Shown: positions 16,448-25,425, counted from the first letter of the stretch. The stretch: DNA of 64,000 nt from Anaerospora hongkongensis (GCF_004339805.1 NZ_SLUI01000004.1:1-64000), one strand, 5' to 3'. Program-made: numbers and translations. Notes: generated by a model from the sequence alone, not told the origin.

Positions 16448-17053
16448 ATGAAAACATTACTATTCGCGTTAAAAGGGTTTGAAACCATGGAGTTTAGTGT
16501 TTTTGTCGATGTTTTGGGATGGGCGAGGCACGATTATAAGTATGATGTGCCGGTTGTCACATGTGGATTTCAAAAAGAAGTGATCAGTACTTTTAACGTT
16601 CCCATTTTGGTTGATAAGACGATTGACGAGATAAACGTTGACGACTATGCTGCGCTGGCAATTCCAGGCGGGTTTGAGGAATTCGGATTTTATGAAGAAG
16701 CCTACGATGAACGATTTTTACATCTAATCAGGGAGTTTGATAGGCAGCAAAAAATAATTGCAGCCATTTGCGTAGCTGCACTGCCTGTGGGGAAGAGCGG
16801 AGTATTAAGGGGGCGAAAGGCCACAACCTATCATCTCGGAGGTGCATTTCGCCAAAAACAGTTGAAAGAGTTTCAGGTTGAGGTAGTAAATGAGCCAATT
16901 GTAGTGGATCAAAACATCATTACCTCGTATTGCCCGGAGACTGCTGCCGGTGTAGCTTTTAAGCTTTTAGAGAAGTTGACTTCGAACGAGAAAATGAGCA
17001 TTGTAAAACATGCAATGGGATTTAAAGTGAAAGAGGACCTGGGAATACGATAA
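16448..17053 (+). CDS. DJ-1/PfpI-family protein
   Basis: A 201-residue DJ-1/PfpI protein. The nucleophile-elbow cysteine lies in AAICVAALPVGKSG (near residue 117), preceded by LAIPGGFEEFG and followed by RKATTYH. Family members include glyoxalase III/deglycase-like, ThiJ and protease-like proteins; the sequence does not decide among them. Its stop is one base before the flavodoxin ATG, so the two are co-transcribed. A GGAGGA site precedes the start. Confidence 0.85.
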   Translation: MKTLLFALKGFETMEFSVFVDVLGWARHDYKYDVPVVTCGFQKEVISTFNVPILVDKTIDEINVDDYAALAIPGGFEEFGFYEEAYDERFLHLIREFDRQQKIIAAICVAALPVGKSGVLRGRKATTYHLGGAFRQKQLKEFQVEVVNEPIVVDQNIITSYCPETAAGVAFKLLEKLTSNEKMSIVKHAMGFKVKEDLGIR

Positions 17054-17054
17054 G

Positions 17055-17585
17055 ATGAAAACTCTTGTGATATATAAATCAAATACTGGTTTTGTAAAAA
17101 AGTATGCCGAATGGATTTCTCAAGATTTATCAGCCGATATGATTGAGGTATCAATGGCTAATCCGGCCATGCTGTGCTCTTATGATACTATAATTTACGG
17201 TGGCAGCTTACATGCAGTTGGGATTATAGGACTTAATTTTTTAAAGGAAAATCTCGCTAAGCTTAAAGATAAAAAGGTGATTGTTTTTGCTGCCGGCGCA
17301 ACGCCTTACCGGGAAGAAACGATAAAAGAAGTGCGGGATAAAAACTTTACTCCCCAAGAACAGGAACAGATCAAATTCTTTTATCTTAGGGGCGGTTTTG
17401 ATTTCAGCAAACTAAAACTCTTGGACAAGCTTCTTATGACGATTCTTTGGGTAAAACTAAAAATGAAAAAACAGCATGAATTGACTTCCGATGAAAAGGG
17501 CATGTTGGCGGCTTATCACAACCCTGCCGACTTCACTAAAAAAGAATATATAAAACCGCTGGTAGATTGGGCGAATTCGTGCTAA
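17055..17585 (+). CDS. Flavodoxin-domain protein (HemG-like)
   Basis: A 176-residue flavodoxin-fold protein with an N-terminal phosphate loop (YKSNTGFVKKYAEWI), the GGSLHAVGI loop and the FFYLRGGFDFSKL segment seen in the HemG/menaquinone-dependent protoporphyrinogen oxidase branch. It begins one base after the DJ-1 stop. FMN binding is expected. A role in haem synthesis is possible, but no haem gene is nearby, so a general redox role is equally likely. Confidence 0.8.
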   Translation: MKTLVIYKSNTGFVKKYAEWISQDLSADMIEVSMANPAMLCSYDTIIYGGSLHAVGIIGLNFLKENLAKLKDKKVIVFAAGATPYREETIKEVRDKNFTPQEQEQIKFFYLRGGFDFSKLKLLDKLLMTILWVKLKMKKQHELTSDEKGMLAAYHNPADFTKKEYIKPLVDWANSC

Positions 17586-17636
17586 TTTATTGTCTTTAGC
17601 AGTGTGCTAGTAATCTTATATTGGAGGCAGGTTTAA

Positions 17637-18318
17637 GTGGATGATAAAAAAGCGCTATGGGGATTCAACCAAAAGCGACTGAGGGATATTTTCGTAAAGG
17701 CCGATAAATTTCCCGAGGCTATTCATCTATGCTTAGAGCAGCATGCTATGGTTCATACTTCTGAAATGTCACAGTCAAATGTAGTCACTTTTGAAGATGA
17801 ATTATGGGAGGGTTTGCACAAAGATACTTTGTACGATGCCGACGATAAAAGATGAAACGATTGCCTGGTGTTTATGGCATATCACGAGAATAGAAGATAT
17901 AACGATGAATATCTTAGTTGCCAATGAGACGCAGATCATCTATAAAGGAAACTGGCTGGAAAAGCTCGGTGTGACAGTCTGTGATACGGGTAATTCGATG
18001 ACGGATGAAGAAATAATTGACTTAAGTTCCAGGTTGAGTATGCAAGAACTGCGTCAATACAGAATCGCAGTTGGCAGGACGACACGTGAAATCATTACTA
18101 GCCTTCAGCCAGCAGACTTAAAAGGCAAGATTAAATCTGACCGGCTGCAAAGAATTTTAGATGAAGGTGCTGTTTTAAATGTTGTGGGCGCCAATTGGTT
18201 AATTGACTTTTGGGGCAGAAAAAATGTGGCAGGAATTTTGCTTATGCCCGTGACCCGGCATCAAATGGTACATCTTAATGCCGCTATGCATCTTAAAAAG
18301 AAATGCCAACTGCAATAA
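17637..18318 (+). pseudogene. DinB-family protein gene with frameshift
   Basis: Two overlapping frames join into one DinB/DUF664-like four-helix protein. Frame one (GTG 17637, GGAGG site upstream) gives the first 72 codons through HSEMSQSNVVTFEDELWEGL. Frame two continues from about 17820 with TMPTIKDETIAWCLWHITRIEDI, which holds the conserved histidine of the metal triad, to the stop at 18318. The crossover falls around 17815-17850. One missing or extra base explains it. A real lesion would inactivate a probable thiol-dependent or stress-related protein; a sequencing indel is equally possible. Confidence 0.8.
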
Positions 18319-18356
18319 GCCTGCTTACCGTCTTAGGTGGCATTGGCTCCATAAAA

Positions 18357-18382
18357 AGAACAGACATAATTATGTCTGTTCT
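18357..18382 (+). terminator. Terminator after the DinB-like gene
   Basis: A perfect stem of AGAACAGACATAA with TTATGTCTGTTCT and T-rich flank. Confidence 0.85.
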
Positions 18383-18635
18383 TCTGCTATATTAACGGGC
18401 TTTAATTGGAAAGTAAATCAGTGTCGTTGATAGAGTTTTATTTTTTTCTCAAGATACATAACAGGAGGTCAGCTATTCTTCCCCCGGTTAATGAGAACAT
18501 ATCTTATCAGAATGAGGAGTGTTTTGCTTTTAAGAAATAATCAGTTGATTTTAAGCCAATATAATAATTCTTGACTGTAACATAAGTGTCATAGTTTATA
18601 ATGAAGCCAGAGAAAGATGGAAAGGAGTTTATCCT
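18383..18635 (+). promoter_or_regulatory. MerR-type promoter with 20-base spacer
   Basis: TTGACT at 18571-18576 and TATAAT at 18597-18602 are separated by 20 bases, longer than the usual 17. The spacer holds a loose dyad with outer arms ACT and AGT. A long spacer with a dyad is the hallmark of promoters twisted open by MerR proteins, and the MerR gene starts 33 bases downstream. The rest of the stretch (18383-18570) shows nothing recognisable. Confidence 0.65.
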
Positions 18636-19037
18636 GTGTTAATTAGAGAATTATCACGTAAAACAGGTGCGAGTATACGCTCAATAAGGCACTACGAAGC
18701 AAAAGGGCTGCTGACGGCAGGACGTTTGCCGAATGGCTACCGTGAATATGATGATGATGCAATTTCGCGGGTAAAAACCATCCAGTTCTATCTTAGCTTG
18801 GGGCTTACGACTGACAATATTGCCGAAATTATTGCTTGTCCCACTTTGCAACACAGTGATCGTCCCTTATGTCAGGAAGCTTATCAATTGTATCAAACGA
18901 AATTGCGCCAAATCGATGAGCAAATAAATCTGCTGCATTTTATCAGGGGGCGGTTGCAGCAAAGAATAGAGGATTTTGAGCAGTCGATGGAGTCGCAAAA
19001 TCAGGACATTAGGAGGCCGTCTACCGATGATTATTGA
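18636..19037 (+). CDS. MerR-family transcriptional regulator
   Basis: A 133-residue regulator starting at GTG with AAAGGAG eight bases upstream. It has the N-terminal MerR winged HTH (LIRELSRKTGASIRSIRHYEAKGLL) and a coiled-coil dimerisation helix (about 85-120). It has two Cys (near residues 69 and 80) but no clear metal-binding loop, so it is probably a small-molecule sensor. Its stop overlaps the amidohydrolase gene by 11 bases, and its own promoter has a 20-base spacer, so autoregulation of the pair is likely. Confidence 0.88.
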   Translation: MLIRELSRKTGASIRSIRHYEAKGLLTAGRLPNGYREYDDDAISRVKTIQFYLSLGLTTDNIAEIIACPTLQHSDRPLCQEAYQLYQTKLRQIDEQINLLHFIRGRLQQRIEDFEQSMESQNQDIRRPSTDDY

Positions 19038-19812
19038 CAGTCATGCTCATGTCGTACTCCCACCAGAGCGGCAAATACAATGGATGGATGAGGCTGGGAT
19101 TGATCTGACCGTTCTTTTTACTACTACGATACACCCAGAGACAGCCACCACGCTGCAGGCGTTTGAAACAGAATTGAATTTTCTATATGATATTTTAAAC
19201 GGAGTAAAAAATCCCCTGCAGGAAAGGATTCGGGCTATTGAAGAGCTTGCCGGAGTAATCCAGGCAAACCCTGAACGATATATTGGCTTTGGATCAATCC
19301 CGCTTGGATTATCTTATTCAGAAAACCTGGAGTGGATCGAGCGGTATATAATAGCCAATAAGTTCCGGGGGATAGGGGAGTTAACACCTGGATCGGGCCA
19401 GGTGGAGAAGCTGGAGGAGTTATTTCGTGCCGCTCAGGAGTTTGATAATCTGCCATTATGGGTGCATACTTTTTTTCCTTTAAATAGCAGTGATATTAAG
19501 GTGTTACTAACGTTAGCAAAGCGTTATCCGCAAGTCCCGACAATCTTGGGACATATGGGCGGTATATATTGGCTCGATACACTAAAAGCGGTCAAAGAAA
19601 TCCCCAATACGTATTTAGATCTATCTGCCGCCCCTACGACAATAGGCCCTTCCTTTGTCATTCGGGAATTGCCTGAAAGGACCTTTTTTAGTTCAGACGC
19701 TCCGTATGCTTCGCCATCAATCGCAAAAATGATTATTGAAAAATTGATAGCAGACCGCTATGTTTTCGATCAGGTTTTTGGGGAGAACATAGCGAGGCTT
19801 CTACGGATCTAA
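19027..19812 (+). CDS. Amidohydrolase family protein (COG2159-like)
   Basis: About 261 residues from ATG 19027, which has AGGAGG upstream and gives the proper MIIDSHAHV metal-binding start (HxH); the longer frame adds an unlikely N-terminus. The TIM-barrel amidohydrolase core shows WVHTFFPL (His on strand 5), ILGHMGG (strand 6) and FSSDAPYASP (strand 8 Asp). This is the COG2159 branch, related to decarboxylases such as ACMSD. The substrate cannot be read. It is coupled to the MerR gene, which probably senses its substrate. Confidence 0.85.
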   Translation: MIIDSHAHVVLPPERQIQWMDEAGIDLTVLFTTTIHPETATTLQAFETELNFLYDILNGVKNPLQERIRAIEELAGVIQANPERYIGFGSIPLGLSYSENLEWIERYIIANKFRGIGELTPGSGQVEKLEELFRAAQEFDNLPLWVHTFFPLNSSDIKVLLTLAKRYPQVPTILGHMGGIYWLDTLKAVKEIPNTYLDLSAAPTTIGPSFVIRELPERTFFSSDAPYASPSIAKMIIEKLIADRYVFDQVFGENIARLLRI

Positions 19813-19870
19813 TAGAAATAAAAGTATTCATGCTTTTAAAATCTCACGGTATACGCGAAGTATTAAACAA

Positions 19871-19910
19871 AAAGTTGACAAAAAAGGAACGTCCCCCTTT
19901 GTCAACTTTC
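19871..19910. terminator. Hairpin containing the GGAACGTCCCC repeat
   Basis: AAAGTTGAC pairs with GTCAACTTT. The loop holds AAAAAAGGAACGTCCCCC, also seen at 21639-21658. It lies between convergent genes and could end both transcripts. Confidence 0.65.
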
Positions 19911-20183
19911 CTAATCATTTTTTGGTTTCCAATAACGAGAGCAGTTTAACTCGCGGCATAATAACCCGTTATCAATAAGCTCTCGTCTTAGTAAAAAATA
20001 ATCTCCAAAAGTATGCCATTCGCTGCATATCTCATTTACCTCTTTTTCAGTATAGTTGCGGTTTGATTCAAATTTCTCTACTAAATAGCGGAGTGTCGCA
20101 ACTCTAATTTTGTGCTTTTGAGGTAACTGTGTGATTTTGCCGTAATTATCAAGAAATCTCGTTATATTAATTTTCTGTTCCAA
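19911..20183 (-). CDS. DUF2087-domain protein
   Basis: A 90-residue protein matching DUF2087: an RFLDNYGKITQLPQKHKIRVATLRYLVEKF start and the terminal DNGLLCRELNCSRYWKP, a small winged-helix-like domain often found alone or joined to HTH domains. It begins one base after the stop of the upstream GIY-YIG-like gene, so the two form an operon. Function unknown; nucleic-acid binding is plausible. Confidence 0.8.
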   Translation of the reverse strand: MEQKINITRFLDNYGKITQLPQKHKIRVATLRYLVEKFESNRNYTEKEVNEICSEWHTFGDYFLLRRELIDNGLLCRELNCSRYWKPKND

Positions 20184-20184
20184 T

Positions 20185-20535
20185 TTAAATCGCTCCTTTC
20201 TGGTTGCTATTTTGTTTTTCAGTCCAAAGTTCCAGCAAAGTATTTACATCATCTGAAAACTCCTGCGCTGTTTGAATTTCTTTCTTTTCTAGCTCTTCCA
20301 GTATTGTGAAGGAAAATGCAGTTGCGCCAAACTGTTTCCATGCTTCCATCATACACGTCTCAGGGCAAGAATTCGTTGATACGGAGAAGGCGAAACGATT
20401 TTTTGCCCCTTGCATATCTGTTGTTGCGCGTAGCCAACGGTTACCGGCAGCGCTGCATTCCACGCAATATACCCCGCCGATGATCACTCTATTTTTGTAC
20501 TGCTCTTTCAAATCTTTTTTTGATAGCTTGTTCAT
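20185..20535 (-). CDS. GIY-YIG-like family protein
   Basis: A 116-residue protein resembling small Firmicute GIY-YIG-fold proteins: a GGVYCVECSAAGNRWLRATTD start in place of GIY...YIG, and MEAWKQFGATAFSFTILEEL in the usual position of the catalytic glutamate helix. The tyrosine pair of true nucleases is not clearly kept, so catalysis is doubtful. It is first in a two-gene leftward operon with the DUF2087 gene. No terminator lies between them. Confidence 0.7.
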   Translation of the reverse strand: MNKLSKKDLKEQYKNRVIIGGVYCVECSAAGNRWLRATTDMQGAKNRFAFSVSTNSCPETCMMEAWKQFGATAFSFTILEELEKKEIQTAQEFSDDVNTLLELWTEKQNSNQKGAI

Positions 20536-20842
20536 CGCTTAAGCACCACCCTTTTTAGAATTAACTTTGTCACTAATGTTCATTAGGACTTCCCCTGTGT
20601 ATAACTGTAGCGAAACTTTAGCTATACTTCAATAAACGCTCCGTAGAGGTAGCGGGGTATAACACGGCTGCATAAAAAATGATGCCAACTTTATATCACC
20701 AAAAGCAAGTTAGCCAATGCCAACAAAAGATGAAAGGTGGTACATAATCGGAACAAAAGAAATGCGGCAGAAAGATTGAATAATTGTTGATTAATACTAG
20801 TAAGATTAGTGAAGCTCAAATATACGGGAGAGGTGTTTTTCA
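20536..20842. other. Gene-free stretch before the second DJ-1 gene
   Basis: About 300 bases without a supported gene. It holds CTGCATAAAAAATGATGCC at 20668-20686, nearly repeated downstream of the DJ-1 gene at 21473, and the leader of the DJ-1 gene with a GGGAGAGGTG site. The leftward promoter of the GIY-YIG operon should lie near 20540-20620. Confidence 0.45.
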
Positions 20843-21430
20843 ATGTTGAATATTGGAATTTTTCTTTTTAATGATGTAGAATTGCTGGATTTTGCTGGCC
20901 CATATGAAGTTTTTTCGGTTGCTACAGAATTACAGGATAATCCATTGTTTAACGTTTTTACCATTACTGAAGATGGAGCGGGGATTCGATCAGTAAATGG
21001 ACTAAAAGTCATGCCGGATTATGATTTTAAGAATCATCCACAGATAGATGTCCTTGTTGTACCTGGAGGAAATGGAACCAAGATTGAAATGACTAAAGAA
21101 ACGGTTTTACAGTGGCTGAAAGAGCAATATACTCATTCGCAAATTACAATGTCAGTTTGTTCCGGCACAAGATTACTTGGGAAAATAGGATTGCTGGATA
21201 ATTTAAAAATTACTACTCACCACGAAGTGATCGCTGATATGAGAATGATTGTTCCAAGTGCAATGATTGAAGAAAATGTGAAATTTGTTGATAATGGAAA
21301 AATATTAACTTCTGCTGGTATTTCTGCGGGGATTGAGCTTTCACTTTACGTAGTGGCAAAGTTGTTTGGCAAAGAAGTTGCCAATAAAGCAGCGGCTTAT
21401 ATGGAGTATGGAGATTGGAAAAACTTTTGA
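20843..21430 (+). CDS. DJ-1/PfpI-family protein (isonitrile hydratase-like)
   Basis: A 195-residue protein of the DJ-1/PfpI superfamily, with FNDVELLDFAGPYEVFSVA near the start, VVPGGNGT, the nucleophile Cys in MSVCSGTRLLGKIG (near residue 111) and TTHHEVIADM. This arrangement resembles isonitrile hydratase or AraC-linked members, here without a DNA-binding domain. It is only distantly related to the 16448 gene. It is flanked by near-identical intergenic motifs (20668 and 21473) and followed directly by a DUF362-like 23-base fragment at 21431. Confidence 0.83.
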   Translation: MLNIGIFLFNDVELLDFAGPYEVFSVATELQDNPLFNVFTITEDGAGIRSVNGLKVMPDYDFKNHPQIDVLVVPGGNGTKIEMTKETVLQWLKEQYTHSQITMSVCSGTRLLGKIGLLDNLKITTHHEVIADMRMIVPSAMIEENVKFVDNGKILTSAGISAGIELSLYVVAKLFGKEVANKAAAYMEYGDWKNF

Positions 21431-21453
21431 ACAAAAGTAGCAGCCGTCAAAGC
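21431..21453 (+). repeat. 23-base fragment of the DUF362 5' end
   Basis: These 23 bases are identical to codons 2-9 of the DUF362 gene (41000-41022; peptide TKVAAVKA). They lie right after the DJ-1 stop codon. Related copies are at 40498 (two mismatches) and 16413-16426 (14 bases). Confidence 0.75.
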
Positions 21454-21478
21454 GGAGTCTTCATTTGTCCTACTGCAT

Positions 21479-21520
21479 AAAAATGATGCCGACTTTTTAA
21501 AAAAGCTGGCATCATTTTTT
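21479..21520 (+). terminator. Terminator after the second DJ-1 gene
   Basis: AAAAATGATGCC pairs with GGCATCATTTTTT across a T/A-rich loop, ending in a T-run. Confidence 0.8.
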
Positions 21521-21602
21521 ATTATCCCATATTTCGCAAGGCCTATCTCGCATTGGTGACGGATCAATTTCGAAGACCATATTTACTAATGTTATTCTTC
21601 AG

Positions 21603-21658
21603 GATACAAGAGAACCGTCCCCTTGTATCTAAAAAGTGGACAAAAAAGGAACGTCCCC
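21603..21658. repeat. GAACCGTCCCC / GGAACGTCCCC intergenic repeats
   Basis: GATACAAG...CTTGTATC (21603-21629) forms a hairpin around GAACCGTCCCC. The 20 bases at 21639-21658, GACAAAAAAGGAACGTCCCC, are identical to 19877-19896. These belong to a dispersed non-coding repeat type common in Firmicutes. Confidence 0.6.
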
Positions 21659-21770
21659 GCGTCCCTTAGGACAACCACCATGTGGTTAAATTCTTTTCAT
21701 CTTGCTATATTAGTAATATAACATAAAAATAACTGACAACAAAACTAGCTAGATTGGGGTGAATTGCGTG

Positions 21771-22625
21771 ATGAAGATATTTGTGACAGGCGCAACAGGC
21801 AAGGTTGGGAGTCGCCTCGTACCCTATTTATTGAAACAAGGCCATGCCGTTCGTATTCTAGTAAGAAATGCTGAGCGCGCATCCGCATTGAAAGAACAAG
21901 GGGCAGAAGTGGTCTTAGGTGATCTATTGGATAATCTGAATCTAACGGAAGCCATCCGGGGTGTTGATGCTGTAGTGCATGCAGCCGCTCAATTTCGTGG
22001 TGGTGTGAGTGAGAAGATCGCTCGGTCGTTGAACCTGGATGCAACGATTACCTTAGCGAGAGCAGCGCTTGAGGCAGGCGTCACCAGATTTGTTTTTACC
22101 AGCACCAGCAATGTATATCGTGACTTGGATGTAGATAGACCCTGCCGAGAAGACGATGTTCTTGTACCGGCGAAAGAGGTATATCCCAAAACAAAAATTG
22201 CAGCAGAAGAAGCCTTACTGCAACTATATCGTGAACAAGGACTCGATATTCGCATTCTGAGGCTGGCATTTGTTTATGGTGATCATGATCCACACATTGA
22301 AGAAACTTTGCCTTATATGATTAACTGGAACCCTTTAAAGAAACTATCTATGGTTCATCATGCTGATGTCAGTCAAGCACTACTGCTTGCTGCCAGTACA
22401 CCCTCTGTTAGCAGTCGTATATACAATGTTGCAGATGATAATCCGATTACTATAGGTGAATTATATAAACTACAAGGGGGACCGGAGCAAGTTCCTACTA
22501 AAGATGGGTGGCTAATGTCTAACCTATGGGAATTGACAGTAGATACAGCGCGTATTAAAAAAGAGTTGAATTTCCAACCACAATATCCCTCCGTTTATGT
22601 GGCAAGGGATATGGCAGCATTGTAG
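21771..22625 (+). CDS. NAD(P)-dependent epimerase/dehydratase-like protein
   Basis: About 284 residues from ATG 21771, which has GGGGTGA at good spacing; the longer frame adds only four codons. It is an extended SDR: Rossmann motif VTGATGKVGSRL, GDLLDNLNLTEAIRGVDAVVHAAA, the active-site YPKTKIAAEEALL (YxxxK) and RILRLAFVYGDHDP. Related proteins reduce or epimerise sugars and small carbonyls; the substrate is not deducible. It stands alone with its own terminator. Confidence 0.85.
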   Translation: MKIFVTGATGKVGSRLVPYLLKQGHAVRILVRNAERASALKEQGAEVVLGDLLDNLNLTEAIRGVDAVVHAAAQFRGGVSEKIARSLNLDATITLARAALEAGVTRFVFTSTSNVYRDLDVDRPCREDDVLVPAKEVYPKTKIAAEEALLQLYREQGLDIRILRLAFVYGDHDPHIEETLPYMINWNPLKKLSMVHHADVSQALLLAASTPSVSSRIYNVADDNPITIGELYKLQGGPEQVPTKDGWLMSNLWELTVDTARIKKELNFQPQYPSVYVARDMAAL

Positions 22626-22672
22626 TGTAGTACAAAACTAATATGTATTCAGGAATTAGTATAATTGCTTTA

Positions 22673-22716
22673 AAAATACTCTTGCTATATTTGTATAAAT
22701 ATAGCAGGAGTATTTT
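22673..22716 (+). terminator. Terminator after the epimerase-like gene
   Basis: AAAATACTCTTGCTATATTT pairs with AAATATAGCAGGAGTATTTT across TGTAT. It is a member of the CTCCTGCTATATT hairpin family. Confidence 0.85.
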
Positions 22717-22872
22717 AATCCAGGAAAAGTTAGATTGCTCAGCGCCAGATATGAGTTCATTAAGCGCACTGAGTAGAAATTTGGATATAATGGGTATTTT
22801 GTATTTACTCTAGATAGTGAAATACCTGAAGTTTTAATACATGGAAGGATGTTGCTCGTCCCCGCCGTCCAT

Positions 22873-25410
22873 CTAGACAGTTATTATTCCTTTGGTGCCA
22901 TCTACACGTACCATTTGGCCATCTTTTAATCTAGTTGTGATGCCCGGTATATCTACTACGCAGGGCAGGCCATATTCCCGTGAGACAATTGCAGCATGGG
23001 AACCTGCACTTCCGATTTCAGTGACTACTGCGGAGGCTAACCTAAAAAGTGGCGTCCAAACTGGAGCGGTATAGGGTGACACAAGAATATCTCCCTTTTT
23101 TAATTTATGAAATTCAGATGGTCCTCTTACGATGCAGACTGGACCTTCATACACTCCACGACTTGCAGAAATTCCCTTAATTTCGTTTGGATCACCAATA
23201 CTTTTCGTTTGCTTTTCTTTTTTATTAAATACAGGAAACGATCCGGTGGATATCATCCAGTGAATACCTTTTTCATGGGCAGCATAGACCTTTTTATAAG
23301 CACTTTGCCTTTTGGCAATCTTTCCTTTTAGATCTAATTGTCCCGCTGCAACAGGCTCTAATTCTTCCAGGAAAAGAAAGAATATATCATTCGCTTCGCT
23401 TAGGATGCCCTTTTCTTCAAGCATAGTTCCAAGTTTTAAACTTAATCTGCGCACACAGGATGTGAGCTTTTCTATATAAAACAAACCTTCTTCCCGTATG
23501 ATCACTCCTTCTCTGGCTAAATCAAGGATTGTAAGGAAGTTGTCATATTGTTTTTTACTTAGCACGTTCTTGATTTCATTCTTTGCCTCTTCAAGGGCAA
23601 GTTCTTGCTTTTTAAAGCTTGCCTCGGAATTGAACAGTTCGTTGTCACTCACTAATGAATCAATGAGGTCATAAATGACTTCCGGCTTTTCTCGCCATGT
23701 ATAGGCTGATAGGGTAGGAGCCATACTTGCCGAAGGTCTGTCGCCGTATTCTGCTAAAAATGCATCAAATTCATTTTTAAATTCAGAGCTGTCTTTTCCA
23801 TACAAAGCTGCTGCATGTGCAACTTTTACCAATGCTTTATTCTGCAGAGCAGTTCGAAAAGGCAATGCTTTAAGGAGGTTTTCTTTCACTTCTTCTTTCC
23901 GCTTTTTTCCTACCGCTTTTTTGATTAAATAGTCAAATTTTAAGTCGATAACGATATTCGGTACGAAGTCAGATATCCTTTTTTGAAAAAGAACGCCCAT
24001 TTCGGCTACTGCCTGTTCCATCAGCTTTGCTAGTTTGACTGCATCCGTTGTAGTCTTTCCCGCATCATCCGTTTTTTTAATCCACAAATCTATTTCGCTA
24101 GATAAGGATTGCCAAAAAAGCCGGATGTCCATGGTGTATTCTCTAATGAGTAATTTTGGTATTTTACATAGCATAGCAGGGGAGAATTCTGCTTGTTGAA
24201 GATCAATAGCAACACAGCCACTCTCTCTTTCAATAGGTCTCATCGGACTCTTAGGCAGACTAAAGCCGACCTCGTTGTGCAAATAACGATCAAAGCCTTG
24301 ATAACAGGAACAAATATAAGCGAAATCCAAGGGTGTCGGAGGTTCTGAACAATGTTCCATAGCGCTTTGCAAGCCCCAAGGAGCTTTTTTACCCTGGAAA
24401 ATGATTGGATCATCAGGGCCTAAAATATCCGTAGCTTCAGAGTCGGATAACGCAGTGGTGATTGGTCGGGCTTGCAGCATATAGATTTGCCCTTGGGAAA
24501 GAGCCCACTCTGTGTCCATTGGGCATCCGTAATGCTGTTCGACCGCTTTAGCAAGGTCTGTCAATTGCTGAAACTCACGGTTGCCAAGGCAGTATTCTTG
24601 CCGCTTTTTCATGGGAACTTCTTCTAACACCGTGCCGTTTTTGCTTAGCAAAATGCTTATTTCTTTGGAACCTAAAATTTGTTCCTTGACGCTTCCGGAT
24701 TTTGATAAGATGAATGTATCTGGTGTTATTTGTCCGCTTACAATCGATTCTCCCAACCCGTATCCGGCGCTAATCAGCATTTCATCCTGTCTGCCATTGA
24801 CCGGATTTGCCGTGAACATGACCCCGGCAGCCTCAGCATCGATCATTAATTGGATAACAACAGCCAAGTCTACCTTGAGATGTTCAAAACCCATGCTAAT
24901 GCGATAGGATATGGCCTGCGACGACCAGAGGCTGGCCCAACACTTTTTTATATACCTAATGATCCCGTCGATTCCGCAAATACCGAGATAGGTTTCATGC
25001 TGTCCCGCAAAAGATGCAGAAGGTAAATCTTCGGCTGTAGCGCTCGAACGGACTGCAACCAATACATCGGAGCGGCTGCTCAGTTCTTGAGAAAAACCAG
25101 CGTATGCCCTTTTTACGTCTTCCTGCACCTCACTAGGCATAGGAGACTCTTCAATCCAGGTAGAAATGCATTGACTGGCCTCAGTTATAGCAGCAATATC
25201 ATTCTCAGCAATGTTCTCCAGTTTGGCTTCTATCAGCTCTTTTAGATTTGCAGCTTCCAGGTGCTTGCGATAAGCTGCTGCTGTGATGACGAATCCAGGT
25301 GGAACGGGAAGCCCCGCCTGGATTAACACCCCTAGATTAGCACCCTTGCCGCCTGCAATTGATAAAGAGTCTTTATTTAATCTCTTTAAATTATTTGTAT
25401 ACTTTGACAT
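22873..25410 (-). CDS. Rifampicin phosphotransferase-like PEP-utilising enzyme
   Basis: About 845 residues from ATG 25410, which has AAAGGAG seven bases upstream. Architecture: an N-terminal PPDK ATP-grasp domain (GGKGANLGVLIQAGLPVPPG near the start; VAVRSSATAEDLPSASFAGQ near residue 125), a long central helical region (about 330-740), and a C-terminal swivelling phosphohistidine domain with SHAAIVSREYGLPCVV (catalytic His about residue 805). It lacks the PEP/pyruvate TIM barrel of PEP synthase. That three-part plan and length fit rifampicin phosphotransferase (ATP, water and rifamycin to phospho-rifamycin). The marR-MFS context also suggests antibiotic handling, but the drug specificity is inferred. 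Confidence 0.75.
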   Translation of the reverse strand: MSKYTNNLKRLNKDSLSIAGGKGANLGVLIQAGLPVPPGFVITAAAYRKHLEAANLKELIEAKLENIAENDIAAITEASQCISTWIEESPMPSEVQEDVKRAYAGFSQELSSRSDVLVAVRSSATAEDLPSASFAGQHETYLGICGIDGIIRYIKKCWASLWSSQAISYRISMGFEHLKVDLAVVIQLMIDAEAAGVMFTANPVNGRQDEMLISAGYGLGESIVSGQITPDTFILSKSGSVKEQILGSKEISILLSKNGTVLEEVPMKKRQEYCLGNREFQQLTDLAKAVEQHYGCPMDTEWALSQGQIYMLQARPITTALSDSEATDILGPDDPIIFQGKKAPWGLQSAMEHCSEPPTPLDFAYICSCYQGFDRYLHNEVGFSLPKSPMRPIERESGCVAIDLQQAEFSPAMLCKIPKLLIREYTMDIRLFWQSLSSEIDLWIKKTDDAGKTTTDAVKLAKLMEQAVAEMGVLFQKRISDFVPNIVIDLKFDYLIKKAVGKKRKEEVKENLLKALPFRTALQNKALVKVAHAAALYGKDSSEFKNEFDAFLAEYGDRPSASMAPTLSAYTWREKPEVIYDLIDSLVSDNELFNSEASFKKQELALEEAKNEIKNVLSKKQYDNFLTILDLAREGVIIREEGLFYIEKLTSCVRRLSLKLGTMLEEKGILSEANDIFFLFLEELEPVAAGQLDLKGKIAKRQSAYKKVYAAHEKGIHWMISTGSFPVFNKKEKQTKSIGDPNEIKGISASRGVYEGPVCIVRGPSEFHKLKKGDILVSPYTAPVWTPLFRLASAVVTEIGSAGSHAAIVSREYGLPCVVDIPGITTRLKDGQMVRVDGTKGIITV

Positions 25411-25425
25411 ATAACTCACTCCTTT

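Noticed and set aside
23000-25410. The large PEP-utilising enzyme as a true PEP synthase (PpsA)
   Set aside because: It lacks the C-terminal PEP-binding barrel and ends right after the phosphohistidine domain, which fits rifampicin phosphotransferase-like proteins.
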